Shown here: positions 1 through 7,197 of the stretch, in pieces
Layout of the letters: every line of letters begins with the position of its first letter
How positions within the stretch are numbered: position 1 is the first letter of the stretch
Translations under genes and position numbers: made by a program
Source of the DNA: Alphaproteobacteria bacterium
GTDB taxonomy: Bacteria; Pseudomonadota; Alphaproteobacteria; Micropepsales; Micropepsaceae
Direction: 5' to 3'
DNA: 16,658 bases
Assembly (NCBI GenBank): GCA_028869725.1
Contig: JAGWRJ010000630.1
Coordinates: 1-16,658, forward strand
Notes under the pieces: model-generated
Told to the model about the DNA's origin: nothing
What the model saw: only the letters and a program-made list of their open reading frames with translations
Database searches by the model: none

Positions 1-782
1 CGCAAGCCCGCCATCACCTTTGGACCTAGCACGGGATCTGCCATGCCCACGGCCATGAAGCTTTGTCCTGTCCAGCTGTGCTGCCAAAAGTCACGCGCCC
101 GACGTGCTTCGCGCACGCCCGCCATATCTGGCGCCGTCATCACGAGCTCCGGAAAGCGCCGCACGCCCGCCTTGTAGCGTAGATCGGGAAACGGTGCCGC
201 GTAGGCCTCGGCCTCCGCGCCTGTCAGATCGGGCTGGGCACGCTTTATGAGCGCGGCAATATCCAGATCAGGCCGGCTGCGGTTAAAGGCCCTCCAGCTG
301 TCAAATCCATCGCTGACCGGCTCGCCCACGGGAATGGTTGTGTTCATCACCACAAGCCGGGTGAACCGCTCGGGCATATCAGGTGGAATGGTGAGCCCCA
401 GAATGCCGCCCCAGTCCTGGCAGACCAGTGCGACATTGGAAAGATCAAGTGCCGCGACGAAAGCCATGAGCATGTTGCGGTGAAAGTGAAACGTATATAC
501 CGCGTCATCGACCGGCTTGTCAGAACGGCCGAAGCCCAGCAGATCCGGGGCCACAACACGATGGCCTGCCTGTGCAAATACCGGGATCATCTTCCGGTAG
601 AGGTAACTCCAGGTGGGCTGGCCGTGCAGGCAGAGAAAGGTGACAGCACCATCGCGCGGTCCTTCGTCCACATAGTGGACGCGCAAACCCTCATAGCCTT
701 GAAGCCCGTCCACATAATGGGGTGCAAAATCATATCCGGGCAGTCCTTCAAACCGGCTGTCCGGCGTGCGCAGCGCGTCCAT
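1..782 (-). CDS. Haloalkane dehalogenase, DhlA-like (class I), C-terminus cut by window edge
   Basis: This alpha/beta-hydrolase would cleave the carbon-halogen bond of haloalkanes hydrolytically in the cytosol. The 260 residues present follow Xanthobacter DhlA closely from the first residue (MDALRTPDSRFEGLPGY). The oxyanion region is HGQPTWSYLYRKM (53-65). The nucleophile is D123 in CQDWGG, and the halide-binding tryptophans would be W124 and W163. D249 in GMADPVLG matches the catalytic acid position. The catalytic histidine lies beyond base 1. Two differences from DhlA are visible: Gln55 replaces DhlA Glu56, and the cap excursion before W163 is about 11 residues shorter. An AAGGAG motif lies 9 nt before the ATG. 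The gene is downstream of the acyl-CoA synthetase on the same strand after 168 nt. The family call is firm. The natural substrate is unknown and could be something other than a chloroalkane. Confidence 0.9.
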   Translation of the reverse strand, partial: MDALRTPDSRFEGLPGYDFAPHYVDGLQGYEGLRVHYVDEGPRDGAVTFLCLHGQPTWSYLYRKMIPVFAQAGHRVVAPDLLGFGRSDKPVDDAVYTFHFHRNMLMAFVAALDLSNVALVCQDWGGILGLTIPPDMPERFTRLVVMNTTIPVGEPVSDGFDSWRAFNRSRPDLDIAALIKRAQPDLTGAEAEAYAAPFPDLRYKAGVRRFPELVMTAPDMAGVREARRARDFWQHSWTGQSFMAVGMADPVLGPKVMAGL

Positions 783-884
783 AATTGGGCTCTCCTTCAA
801 GACTGCTCATGGCAGAAACCACCGCCTGTGACGGACAGTGGCTCGCGGACCACGCCCGTTCGATGCGGGGGCATGATCTCCTAC

Positions 885-910
885 CCTTGCGATCGGGCAA
901 GGATTTTTTT
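885..910 (+). terminator. Terminator-shaped hairpin with T-run, reading on the plus strand
   Basis: A perfect 6-bp stem (CCTTGC / GCAAGG, loop GATCGG) is followed by ATTTTTTT. It lies in the gap between the synthetase and dehalogenase genes but faces away from both. No plus-strand gene precedes it. It may stop antisense transcription or be coincidental. On the minus strand the T-run becomes an A-run before the stem, so it should not terminate the synthetase transcript. Confidence 0.4.
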
Positions 911-949
911 GGAGCGGCGCTTTCGGCGTGTGGGATGATGCGGCGGGTG

Positions 950-2740
950 TTAGAGCCGGATTTCTCCGTCAAGGATCCGCCGGTAGTCATCCGCGCTCAG
1001 GTTCCGGTAGGTGTGGGAAGACGCGTCGAGCCAATAGAGCGGATCGGCGACAGTGGCGGGATTGCAGCCCTCGTCCTTGAGCTCGGTCTTGCGATGCTTG
1101 AAGGTGCCGGTGACATCGAGGCTGGAGCGGATGCGCAGGAACAGAGGCCGCGCATAGGATGGCAACTGGGTGCAGACGCGCGCGCCCAATGCTGCCGGAT
1201 CAAACCCGTCGTCGACCACCAGCGCCGCCATCCCTGCGCGCCCGTCATGGCCGGGCACCTCGACACCATAGACGCTGATGTCCTTGAGCGAGGGATCGAG
1301 GGCAAGTACCGCCGCGACCTCCCCGGTGGCGACATTCTCGCCCTTCCAGCGAAACGTATCTCCGATGCGGTCAATAAAATAAAAATAGCCGCGCCCATCG
1401 CGGCGCATCAGATCGCCCGTACGGAACCAGGCATCACCGCGCCTGAAAACGTCACGCAGGATTTTCTTTTCGGATTCACGCGCCTGGCTGTAGCCCTCAA
1501 AGCCGCGCCCCGGCGCTGTCCCGATCCGCCCGATTGCCTCACCTACCTCGCCTGGCGCGCACTCGATGCAAAAACCGTCCGGGCCTCGCACCGGTAGCTG
1601 CGTGTCATAGTCAAAGCGCACGATACGGGTGCGGAAAACCCCGCGCAGATAGGCCGGAACGCGCCCCACCGCGCCCATGGTTCCATCGTAATTGAGCATC
1701 GCAACATTGCCCTCTGTCGCCCCGTAGAATTCCACGATGCGCGGAAGGGCAAAGCGTTCCTGGAATTCGCGCCACAGTTCGGGCCGCAGCCCGTTGCCGG
1801 CAATGGCCTTGAGCACATGCTGGCGCTCGAAGGCGGACGGTGGGGTGTTGAGCAGATAGCGGCAGAGCTCGCCCACATATTGAAAGTAGGTCGCCTTCAG
1901 GGTGCAGCAATCCTCCCAGAACTGATGCGCCGAGAATTTCCGGCGCAGGATCAGCGCGCCCCCTGCCGTCAATGCCACGCCGACCGCGCACACGCCGCCG
2001 GTCGAATGATAGAGCGGCAGCACGTCATACATGCGGTCGTTGGCCGTGGCGTTCAGGGCGCCGGAAAAGCCGAACATCATGAAGAGCATGCGCATGTGAC
2101 TGAAATTGGCGGCCTTGGGCAGGCCCGTGGTGCCCGAGGTATAGATGTAAAAGGCATTGTCCTTGGTAGTGAGGCCGTCGCGCACCGCCCGATCGAGCGG
2201 GCTACCCAAAAGACCCGCAAGAGCGCTGTCGAGATCTTCGCCAAGAGAGGCCTTGCCGCCCACAATCCACGGCACCGGTGGCCGATCCATGTACTGCGCC
2301 GCGTTGAGCGCCTCTTCGGCAAGCTCATGACCGACAATGAGATGGCGCGCACCCGATACGTCGAGAGCATGGGCAAGCGCACGATCGCGCACATGGGTGT
2401 TCAGAAGGGCCACCACACCGCCCAGCTTGACGATGCCAAGCCAGGCCATGAGGTATTCGGGAGCGTTCTCCATGAGCAGGGCCACGACATCGCCGCGGCG
2501 GATGTTCTGCCCCAGAGCCCAGCGGCTAAAGCGGTTGGCGGCCTCGTTGAGCTCGCGATAGCTGATCGTCCTGCCCTCAAAGAGGATCGCCGGCCGTTCG
2601 GGCTGGCGGCGGGCAAAGTCCTCAATGATATCGCTGATGGTGTAGGACGCATCGGGACGTACCTTGCGCATGCGATAAAAGGTGCGCCCCAACGCGCCTA
2701 CATGGCGATATTCCCGAGCGAGCGCCTCCGCCAGGCTCAT
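950..2740 (-). CDS. Long/very-long-chain acyl-CoA synthetase, FATP type
   Basis: This 596-residue member of the ANL superfamily activates long-chain fatty acids to acyl-CoA through an acyl-adenylate, usually at the membrane. The AMP-binding loop is YTSGTTGLPKA (200-210), followed by YGATEGN (339-345) and TGDL (441-444). The FATP/very-long-chain signature runs over 455-476 and contains DRIGDTFRWKGENVATGEV. A C-terminal TGTFKHRK (544-551) carries the likely catalytic lysine, K548. The length matches bacterial FATP-type enzymes. The frame stays open to 2983, but I chose the ATG at 2740 because AAAGGGA precedes it and the encoded MSLAEALARE fits a normal family N-terminus. The extra 81 residues upstream look non-coding and include two inverted repeats. 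The dehalogenase follows on the same strand, so the two may share a transcript, though nothing in sequence links their chemistry. Confidence 0.93.
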   Translation of the reverse strand: MSLAEALAREYRHVGALGRTFYRMRKVRPDASYTISDIIEDFARRQPERPAILFEGRTISYRELNEAANRFSRWALGQNIRRGDVVALLMENAPEYLMAWLGIVKLGGVVALLNTHVRDRALAHALDVSGARHLIVGHELAEEALNAAQYMDRPPVPWIVGGKASLGEDLDSALAGLLGSPLDRAVRDGLTTKDNAFYIYTSGTTGLPKAANFSHMRMLFMMFGFSGALNATANDRMYDVLPLYHSTGGVCAVGVALTAGGALILRRKFSAHQFWEDCCTLKATYFQYVGELCRYLLNTPPSAFERQHVLKAIAGNGLRPELWREFQERFALPRIVEFYGATEGNVAMLNYDGTMGAVGRVPAYLRGVFRTRIVRFDYDTQLPVRGPDGFCIECAPGEVGEAIGRIGTAPGRGFEGYSQARESEKKILRDVFRRGDAWFRTGDLMRRDGRGYFYFIDRIGDTFRWKGENVATGEVAAVLALDPSLKDISVYGVEVPGHDGRAGMAALVVDDGFDPAALGARVCTQLPSYARPLFLRIRSSLDVTGTFKHRKTELKDEGCNPATVADPLYWLDASSHTYRNLSADDYRRILDGEIRL

Positions 2741-2809
2741 AGGCACGTCCCTTTCCCGCTCGACGCCGCGGACTGCCTTCGGCCCGCATCCGTTACAGAC
2801 ATCTTTGTC

Positions 2810-2838
2810 AATAGAGCATTCTGCCGGCGTTGCGTCAA
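2810..2838 (-). promoter_or_regulatory. Possible sigma-70 promoter for the acyl-CoA synthetase
   Basis: On the minus strand TTGACG (2838-2833) and TCTATT (2815-2810) are 17 nt apart. This would put the transcript start about 60 nt before the ATG at 2740. The -35 matches 5 of 6 and the -10 only 4 of 6 consensus bases. It is a tentative call. Confidence 0.35.
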
Positions 2839-2846
2839 CCGCGCGC

Positions 2847-2876
2847 AGGCAAGCGCGCTGAGCGCAGAGCTTGCCT
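2847..2876. repeat. Inverted repeat, 8-bp perfect arms
   Basis: AGGCAAGC (2847-2854) pairs with GCTTGCCT (2869-2876). The 14-nt loop itself begins GCGCTGAGCGC, a further short dyad. It lies between the TPR gene and the synthetase gene, just upstream of the proposed synthetase promoter. No T-run follows on either strand, so it is not a textbook terminator. Confidence 0.6.
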
Positions 2877-2895
2877 ACCCAAGCCTCGATGCGCG

Positions 2896-2940
2896 CGATC
2901 GAGAGGCGCAATGTTTCGAAGCCACCGCGCCCCTCGATCG
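2896..2940. repeat. Inverted repeat, 14-bp arms with one mismatch
   Basis: CGATCGAGAGGCGC (2896-2909) pairs with GCGCCCCTCGATCG (2927-2940), 13 of 14 positions complementary, around a 17-nt loop. It lies 76 nt downstream of the TPR stop on that gene's strand. It may act as a terminator or RNA 3'-end stabiliser, but no T-run follows. Confidence 0.65.
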
Positions 2941-3015
2941 CCCGCGGCGACACGACCCCGGGGGTATTGGCCAGTGTCGCCATCGTCCCTACTGGATTGT
3001 GCGTCTCACGGCCGA

Positions 3016-4437
3016 TCAGGCTGTGTGCCGCAGCGTTTCGAGCAGGGCGACGCCTTTCTCGCTCTTTGCTTTCAGTGACCCGATCAAAGTCTGGCTTGCT
3101 GCCTCGCCGCGGCGGCCCGCAAGGGCCTGAAGTCCTTCCTTGAAGGCGACAAGACCACGTCTGACACAGGCAACCCCCTCCGCCCCCTCCATGATCGCGC
3201 CGATTGTCAGAAGCGTATCACCGAGAGCTTCCTGAATTTCGGCCCATCCTTCCGGCAGGGCCTTACGCAGATCATCCGTCAAAGCCGCGTGGAGTGTTTG
3301 GGCCGCCGCCTTTGCGACGGTGATGTCCTTCTGGCCAACACCAAGCGTCAATTGCGCCTTGCTCAGGTGACAGACCGCATCGATCTGGAACCGTAACGCG
3401 TTCTGCTCGTCGCTCCCGAAAAGCCCGGGCCCCTGGCTCGCCGCATAATCCAGAACGTCCCGGGCCTCTTCAAAGTGCTCAATCGCTTCCCTGTAGCGCG
3501 CGGTGTTCTCTTCACGGGCGCCCAGTGCCATGCACACCTTGCCAAATCTGAGGTGAATGCGCGCCCACAGATATGGCATGTCCCCCTTTGCCCAATCGAG
3601 ACGGCTCACAGCCACGGTCTGGGCCAGGCGCGCCCGTTTGAGATGATGGGTTCCGGCTTCGCGCGCACCGATCAGAAGATAGGTCTCTCCGAGTTCATTC
3701 ATTGTCCTGCAATAGTCGACAGGGTCCGCACGCAGCCGTGGAAGTGCGTCAAGAAAGGCCTTCGCGGCCTGTCTCAGATGCGGGATATGCCCCTTGATGC
3801 AGCCCAGCTCGCGATACGTTTCCCCCAGCGTAGTCAGATTTCCGACCAGATCCCAATGCTCGATTACGTTGGCGGGGCCCCTATGGGTGTAAAGATCCAG
3901 CGCCGCGCGCACCGACCGGATTGCCTCCTCGAGAAGCGCCGTGTTCGCCTGGCGCGTGCCCAGTTTGTGAAGTGCATTGCCTATCCAGGCATGCGTGTCA
4001 GACCAGCACTGGGGAAAGCGCTCACGCGTCCAGACAGTAAGCGCTGCGCGATGGGCCGCAATCGCCTCCTCGAGATGCCTGTCGCCGTTCTGGCTCTCGC
4101 CAAGCCTGTTATGTGCCATTCCAATCTGATTTTGCACTCTGGCCCACTCGTGAGGATGCTGATCGAACTGCCATACCTCGAGCGACTGCCTGAACACGGC
4201 TATTGCCTCTTCGAGATAATCGGGCTTGTCGCCATCTTTGCCGATCCACAGCAGTGCCGTCGCGCGCCGGCGCTGAATGGACGCCCATTCCAGCGGGGCC
4301 TTCAGGCGCTTCTGCGTCTTAAGCTCTTCCTGGCACTTGGAAAGGACCTCGTACGGATCATTCCAGCCGCTCATATGTGGCCGGTACGCACGATCTATCG
4401 AAGAGGCCTGGTCCTCGGGCTCATTTGTGTCAGTCAT
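3016..4437 (-). CDS. Tetratricopeptide-repeat protein of unknown function
   Basis: The 473-residue protein is built from helical repeats of about 45-50 residues. Each repeat begins near WA(x)3-6(N/R)xxG and contains an LG(x)R/E turn and an (L)EEAI(x)3R helix, for example at 51-91, 98-138, 145-185 and 289-330. TPR arrays bind other proteins. No catalytic domain, signal peptide or membrane segment is visible, so it is probably a cytosolic scaffold or regulator. Its partner cannot be read from sequence. An in-frame start 38 codons upstream exists. I prefer the ATG at 4437 (MTDTNEPEDQ) because GGGGTGAAGG precedes it and the upstream extension is Arg/Cys-rich and unlike the repeats. It points toward the synthetase gene but is separated from it by inverted repeats. 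Confidence 0.8.
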   Translation of the reverse strand: MTDTNEPEDQASSIDRAYRPHMSGWNDPYEVLSKCQEELKTQKRLKAPLEWASIQRRRATALLWIGKDGDKPDYLEEAIAVFRQSLEVWQFDQHPHEWARVQNQIGMAHNRLGESQNGDRHLEEAIAAHRAALTVWTRERFPQCWSDTHAWIGNALHKLGTRQANTALLEEAIRSVRAALDLYTHRGPANVIEHWDLVGNLTTLGETYRELGCIKGHIPHLRQAAKAFLDALPRLRADPVDYCRTMNELGETYLLIGAREAGTHHLKRARLAQTVAVSRLDWAKGDMPYLWARIHLRFGKVCMALGAREENTARYREAIEHFEEARDVLDYAASQGPGLFGSDEQNALRFQIDAVCHLSKAQLTLGVGQKDITVAKAAAQTLHAALTDDLRKALPEGWAEIQEALGDTLLTIGAIMEGAEGVACVRRGLVAFKEGLQALAGRRGEAASQTLIGSLKAKSEKGVALLETLRHTA

Positions 4438-4577
4438 ACCTTCACCCCACGAAAGGCAACATCTGATCTGCAGCAGTGTCCGCCTCCAAGCCCATCTGGT
4501 GCGCTCGTCGGCACGTGCGCGTCCGGCAAGCACCACGGGCTCTGCGTGCACACGGACGGCTTACTTCAGACGAACAC

Positions 4578-4976
4578 CTAAAGGAGATTGAGGAACGCAC
4601 TGAAGAGGACGACGAGTGAAATCGCAACGCCGATAACGACCGCGATGCGCGCCGCGATCGACCAGATCCGGGGTCCACGATAATTGCCGGCCGAGCGCCA
4701 GATGCCGCCCCATACCCATATGTAGGCGCCAAACCAGGCGAGGAACGAGAACGGCAGGACCCACCGCAGTGGAGTCTCCCTTAATCCGAACACGACGAGG
4801 GTGAGCGCGAGGGGCGCCAGATAGAAGACAATGACGCCGCCCGTACCGACGATGAGAATGCCGTTCAGCCAGTAGCTCTTCGCCAGTGATAGCTCTCCAC
4901 GCCAATGACGATCGATGTACGAGCGCGAAACTGAGTCGCGTTGCGTATCTGCGGCCGCGGTGCTGCTGGTGGTCAT
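4578..4976 (-). CDS. Small integral membrane protein, three predicted helices
   Basis: The 132-residue product has a polar N-terminus and then a conserved-looking RHWRGELSLAKSYWLNG segment (24-39). Three hydrophobic helices follow at about 38-64, 72-93 and 104-130. The WRGELSL..SYW lead resembles an uncharacterised family of small inner-membrane proteins in proteobacteria, but I cannot name it or give a function. GGGAG lies 9 nt before the ATG. The gene sits between the TPR gene (140 nt downstream) and the secreted CFI-box gene (89 nt upstream), all on the minus strand. Confidence 0.75.
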   Translation of the reverse strand: MTTSSTAAADTQRDSVSRSYIDRHWRGELSLAKSYWLNGILIVGTGGVIVFYLAPLALTLVVFGLRETPLRWVLPFSFLAWFGAYIWVWGGIWRSAGNYRGPRIWSIAARIAVVIGVAISLVVLFSAFLNLL

Positions 4977-5065
4977 ACAAGGCTCTCCCGCACCAGAGAA
5001 TTAAATGTTGAACCGCCGTCAGCTGGCATCAGACGACACAGTTCAGACGGACGCTGACCCACGCC

Positions 5066-5800
5066 CTACTCAGGCGCCTGCGCCCAGACGCTCTGTGTGG
5101 CGCGGACACCAAAGCGCTGCTCGAGCCTCAAAACCATCGCGGCGTAGCGCACTGTCGCGGCTTCCATATCTCCATGGGCGACCAGCTGCGCACACGCCCG
5201 CACTTCGGAAAGTATCCAGGTGAGAACATGATGGCCCTGAGGCGCCTGACGAATGCAGTCCACGATGTGTGGCGCGATCTCGTAATAGCGCGCGATGACG
5301 GCTCGCCCATCGCCAAATTTGTCCAGATAGCGGTCGCGCAGCGCCCGCATCAGCATCAGCTCATCGCAGTCGTCACGAAGTCCGGCATGCTCCACACAGG
5401 CAGTGGTAAGAAAGCAGGGCATCCTGGCGTACTGGACAGGATTGGCCCGGTATATGCAGTGCTCATTGTCCTTCTTGCCAACTGCCGCCTCTAAGCTCTG
5501 GTGGTACTGCTGGCAGTCCGGCAGCGATGAAAACGGACCTCCGAACTTCATTTCCGCAAACCTGAAGCCGTTCGAGGCATAGGAGGGCGGGCTTTCCAGA
5601 TAGTAGCCCGGCCCGTCCCAGGTATCGTCTGAGTTCTCTGCGTCTGTGGGCTGGCCCTGCCCGTTCGAGTTGTATCCTGCACGCACGAGCCTGAACGCTT
5701 CTATCTGTCCTCCATGGGAGGGGTAGGTCTGCGCTGCACCAACGCCGCCGCCTGCGAGTAGAAGTCCGATCGCTGTCGTAACCAGAAATCCCTTGTTCAT
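5066..5800 (-). CDS. Secreted protein with a CFI-box-like motif, function unknown
   Basis: The 244-residue protein begins with a clear signal peptide (MNKGFLVTTAIGLLLAGGG, cleavage near residue 23). A Gly/Asn/Asp/Ser-rich stretch covers 40-75. The core motif CFLTTAC (129-135) is followed by a GLRDDC turn and a LMLMRALRDRYLD helix (149-160), the pattern of the CFI-box seen in many proteins of unknown function. Nine cysteines or fewer lie at scattered positions (96, 115, 129, 135, 145, 182, 203), compatible with periplasmic disulfides. The ATG at 5800 has GGAGG 4 nt upstream; a start 7 codons earlier lacks comparable support. I assign no activity. Confidence 0.78.
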   Translation of the reverse strand: MNKGFLVTTAIGLLLAGGGVGAAQTYPSHGGQIEAFRLVRAGYNSNGQGQPTDAENSDDTWDGPGYYLESPPSYASNGFRFAEMKFGGPFSSLPDCQQYHQSLEAAVGKKDNEHCIYRANPVQYARMPCFLTTACVEHAGLRDDCDELMLMRALRDRYLDKFGDGRAVIARYYEIAPHIVDCIRQAPQGHHVLTWILSEVRACAQLVAHGDMEAATVRYAAMVLRLEQRFGVRATQSVWAQAPE

Positions 5801-5972
5801 ATCGCCTCCGTGATGGGGCATGACGCCCCCTGCGCTATGCGCCTGTTTCCGATTGATCGAATGTGCGGTGCGATGCCCGCTGTCGCTTCCTGGATGGGCG
5901 CGCGATCACGCCGTCAGACGCCACCTGATCCGCGCGGGATACCCCCTCTTTCGTGTGCGCCGCAGCAGCACG

Positions 5973-6275
5973 TCAGTGGCCGCTCGTACTGCCTGACTTG
6001 GAGCTCGATTGACTGGAGCCCTGTGCCGTCGAGGTGCTGGTCGAGGTATCGAAACCCTGGTTCGACTCGGCCTTTGCCTTTTCGAGGTTGCCGCGCTCGG
6101 CGTCGGCCTTGGCCGCCTGCGAGGACTTGTTGGTATTGATGAGCTGCTGCATGGCGTTGCTCTTGGAGCCGCTGCTCTGGCTTGCTGACTGGGCAAGGGC
6201 GGGCATTGCGCCAAGGCCCAGTAGCAAAAGGGCCGATGCGCACATCACGCCCCCCACATTGCTGATCTTCGACAT
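5973..6275 (-). CDS. Small secreted Ser/Ala/Thr-rich protein
   Basis: The 100-residue product has a signal peptide (MSKISNVGGVMCASALLLLG, then AMPALA before the likely cleavage at about residue 28). The mature part is low-complexity: Gln/Ser/Asn-rich, then a charged helix-like stretch with KADAERGNLEKAKAE, then a Ser/Thr/Gly tail. No domain is recognised. AAGGAG lies 9 nt before the ATG at 6275, which makes it the better start than one 24 codons upstream. It is divergent from the 6404 and 6615 genes, so 6276-6403 should hold both promoters, though I could not pick convincing boxes. Confidence 0.7.
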   Translation of the reverse strand: MSKISNVGGVMCASALLLLGLGAMPALAQSASQSSGSKSNAMQQLINTNKSSQAAKADAERGNLEKAKAESNQGFDTSTSTSTAQGSSQSSSKSGSTSGH

Positions 6276-6403
6276 CGCTCTTTTCTCCTTGGACGTGTCG
6301 CTGCGCTCTGCCGGCACCTGGCGCCGACGGCTGCATGGCACGCTCACCCTTAAGGACGGACAGCCCGCGGGTTTTCAGCCGCGCCGGGCCCAAGGAGTAG
6401 GCG

Positions 6404-6499
6404 ATGAGGATCGAAGAAAGGGCGCAGGAGACCCATCCCCTGTCCGCCACGCTGTGCGCGATCCTGAAAAAAGGAAATCCTGTCCGTCCTTTAAAGTGA
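6404..6499 (+). CDS. Possible 31-residue leader peptide or small protein
   Basis: A short frame (MRIEERAQETHPLSATLCAI, then LKKGNPVRPLK) has a strong AAGGAG 7 nt before its ATG. It ends 8 nt before an alternative GTG start (6507) of the next gene. The Shine-Dalgarno is better than that of the downstream membrane gene, so it may couple or regulate translation of that gene. There is no homology evidence and it could be chance. Confidence 0.35.
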   Translation: MRIEERAQETHPLSATLCAILKKGNPVRPLK

Positions 6500-6614
6500 G
6501 CACAGCGTGACGCTAGAGGGGGCCTTGTCGCGCGGCACAGGGATCGCGGCCGACCATCCCTTCAAGAGGCGGACCCGCTCGTGCCGTCCTGTGTACGCCG
6601 TCGGGGCATTGATC

Positions 6615-7154
6615 ATGACCTTTATGCGTTTGCTCGCCATTGTGTGGATCCTCTTCTGGACCGGCCTCGGCCTGCGCGAAACCACCGCCTATGGCTACCT
6701 CTGGCGGTCGGCAGGGTCAGTCGGCGCCCCCTGGCCCGCCCTGTCGGCGCTCGTGCTCCTTCCAGTCGCGAGCGCTCTCCTGCTCATCTGGACCCGCACG
6801 CTTCTTGTGCGCCCGATGCGAACGACCACCCTACCCCTTGCCTCACACTGGCGCTGGATCCTGCCCGTGTGTGCCACGGGCTGGTTCGCCGTCAACGGCT
6901 GGGAGGGGTACCTGTCGGCGCGGGCAAGCCTTCATCAGCTATCCCATGCCCGCGTCCACAGCTGGCCTTTGCGGCCGGGTGCCGTCCATGCAGATCTCGT
7001 CGCGCCCCATCAGGTGATCGCGGAGCTCCATCAGCTTCTGCGCCTGATGATGGGCTATCAAATTTCGGGAGCGATACTGGACCTTGGCCTCGCGCTTGCA
7101 ATGCTCCTCGTCGCAAGCGCGTTCCAACTGGCAGTGGCGAGGAGACATCCATGA
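6615..7154 (+). CDS. Four-helix membrane protein, function unknown
   Basis: The 179-residue product has hydrophobic segments at about 2-20, 38-64, 79-97 and 146-176. A soluble loop rich in His and Arg (100-140) lies between helices 3 and 4. I do not recognise the family. The start is uncertain. A GTG at 6507 would add 36 residues after a weak AAGTGAG. The ATG at 6615 places the first helix at the N-terminus but has only a G-rich stretch upstream. The next gene starts 43 nt later on the same strand, which suggests an operon of two membrane proteins. Confidence 0.62.
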   Translation: MTFMRLLAIVWILFWTGLGLRETTAYGYLWRSAGSVGAPWPALSALVLLPVASALLLIWTRTLLVRPMRTTTLPLASHWRWILPVCATGWFAVNGWEGYLSARASLHQLSHARVHSWPLRPGAVHADLVAPHQVIAELHQLLRLMMGYQISGAILDLGLALAMLLVASAFQLAVARRHP

Positions 7155-7197
7155 CCACTTGGCTTTCGTGAACCAACAGGTGAAGGGGGACGCACCC

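Noticed and set aside
2806..2811. TTGACA on the minus strand as a -35 box
   Set aside because: No acceptable -10 box lies 15-19 nt downstream; the TTGACG/TCTATT pair fits better.
2741..2983. N-terminal extension of the acyl-CoA synthetase by 81 residues
   Set aside because: The extension has no family match and includes inverted repeats, while the ATG at 2740 has a good ribosome site and a normal family start.
1817..3130. 437-codon open frame on the plus strand
   Set aside because: It runs antisense to the well-supported acyl-CoA synthetase and has a composition typical of a GC-rich shadow, with no recognisable domain.
3475..4581. 368-codon open frame on the plus strand
   Set aside because: It is antisense to the TPR protein, whose repeats are clear. 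No motif is present.
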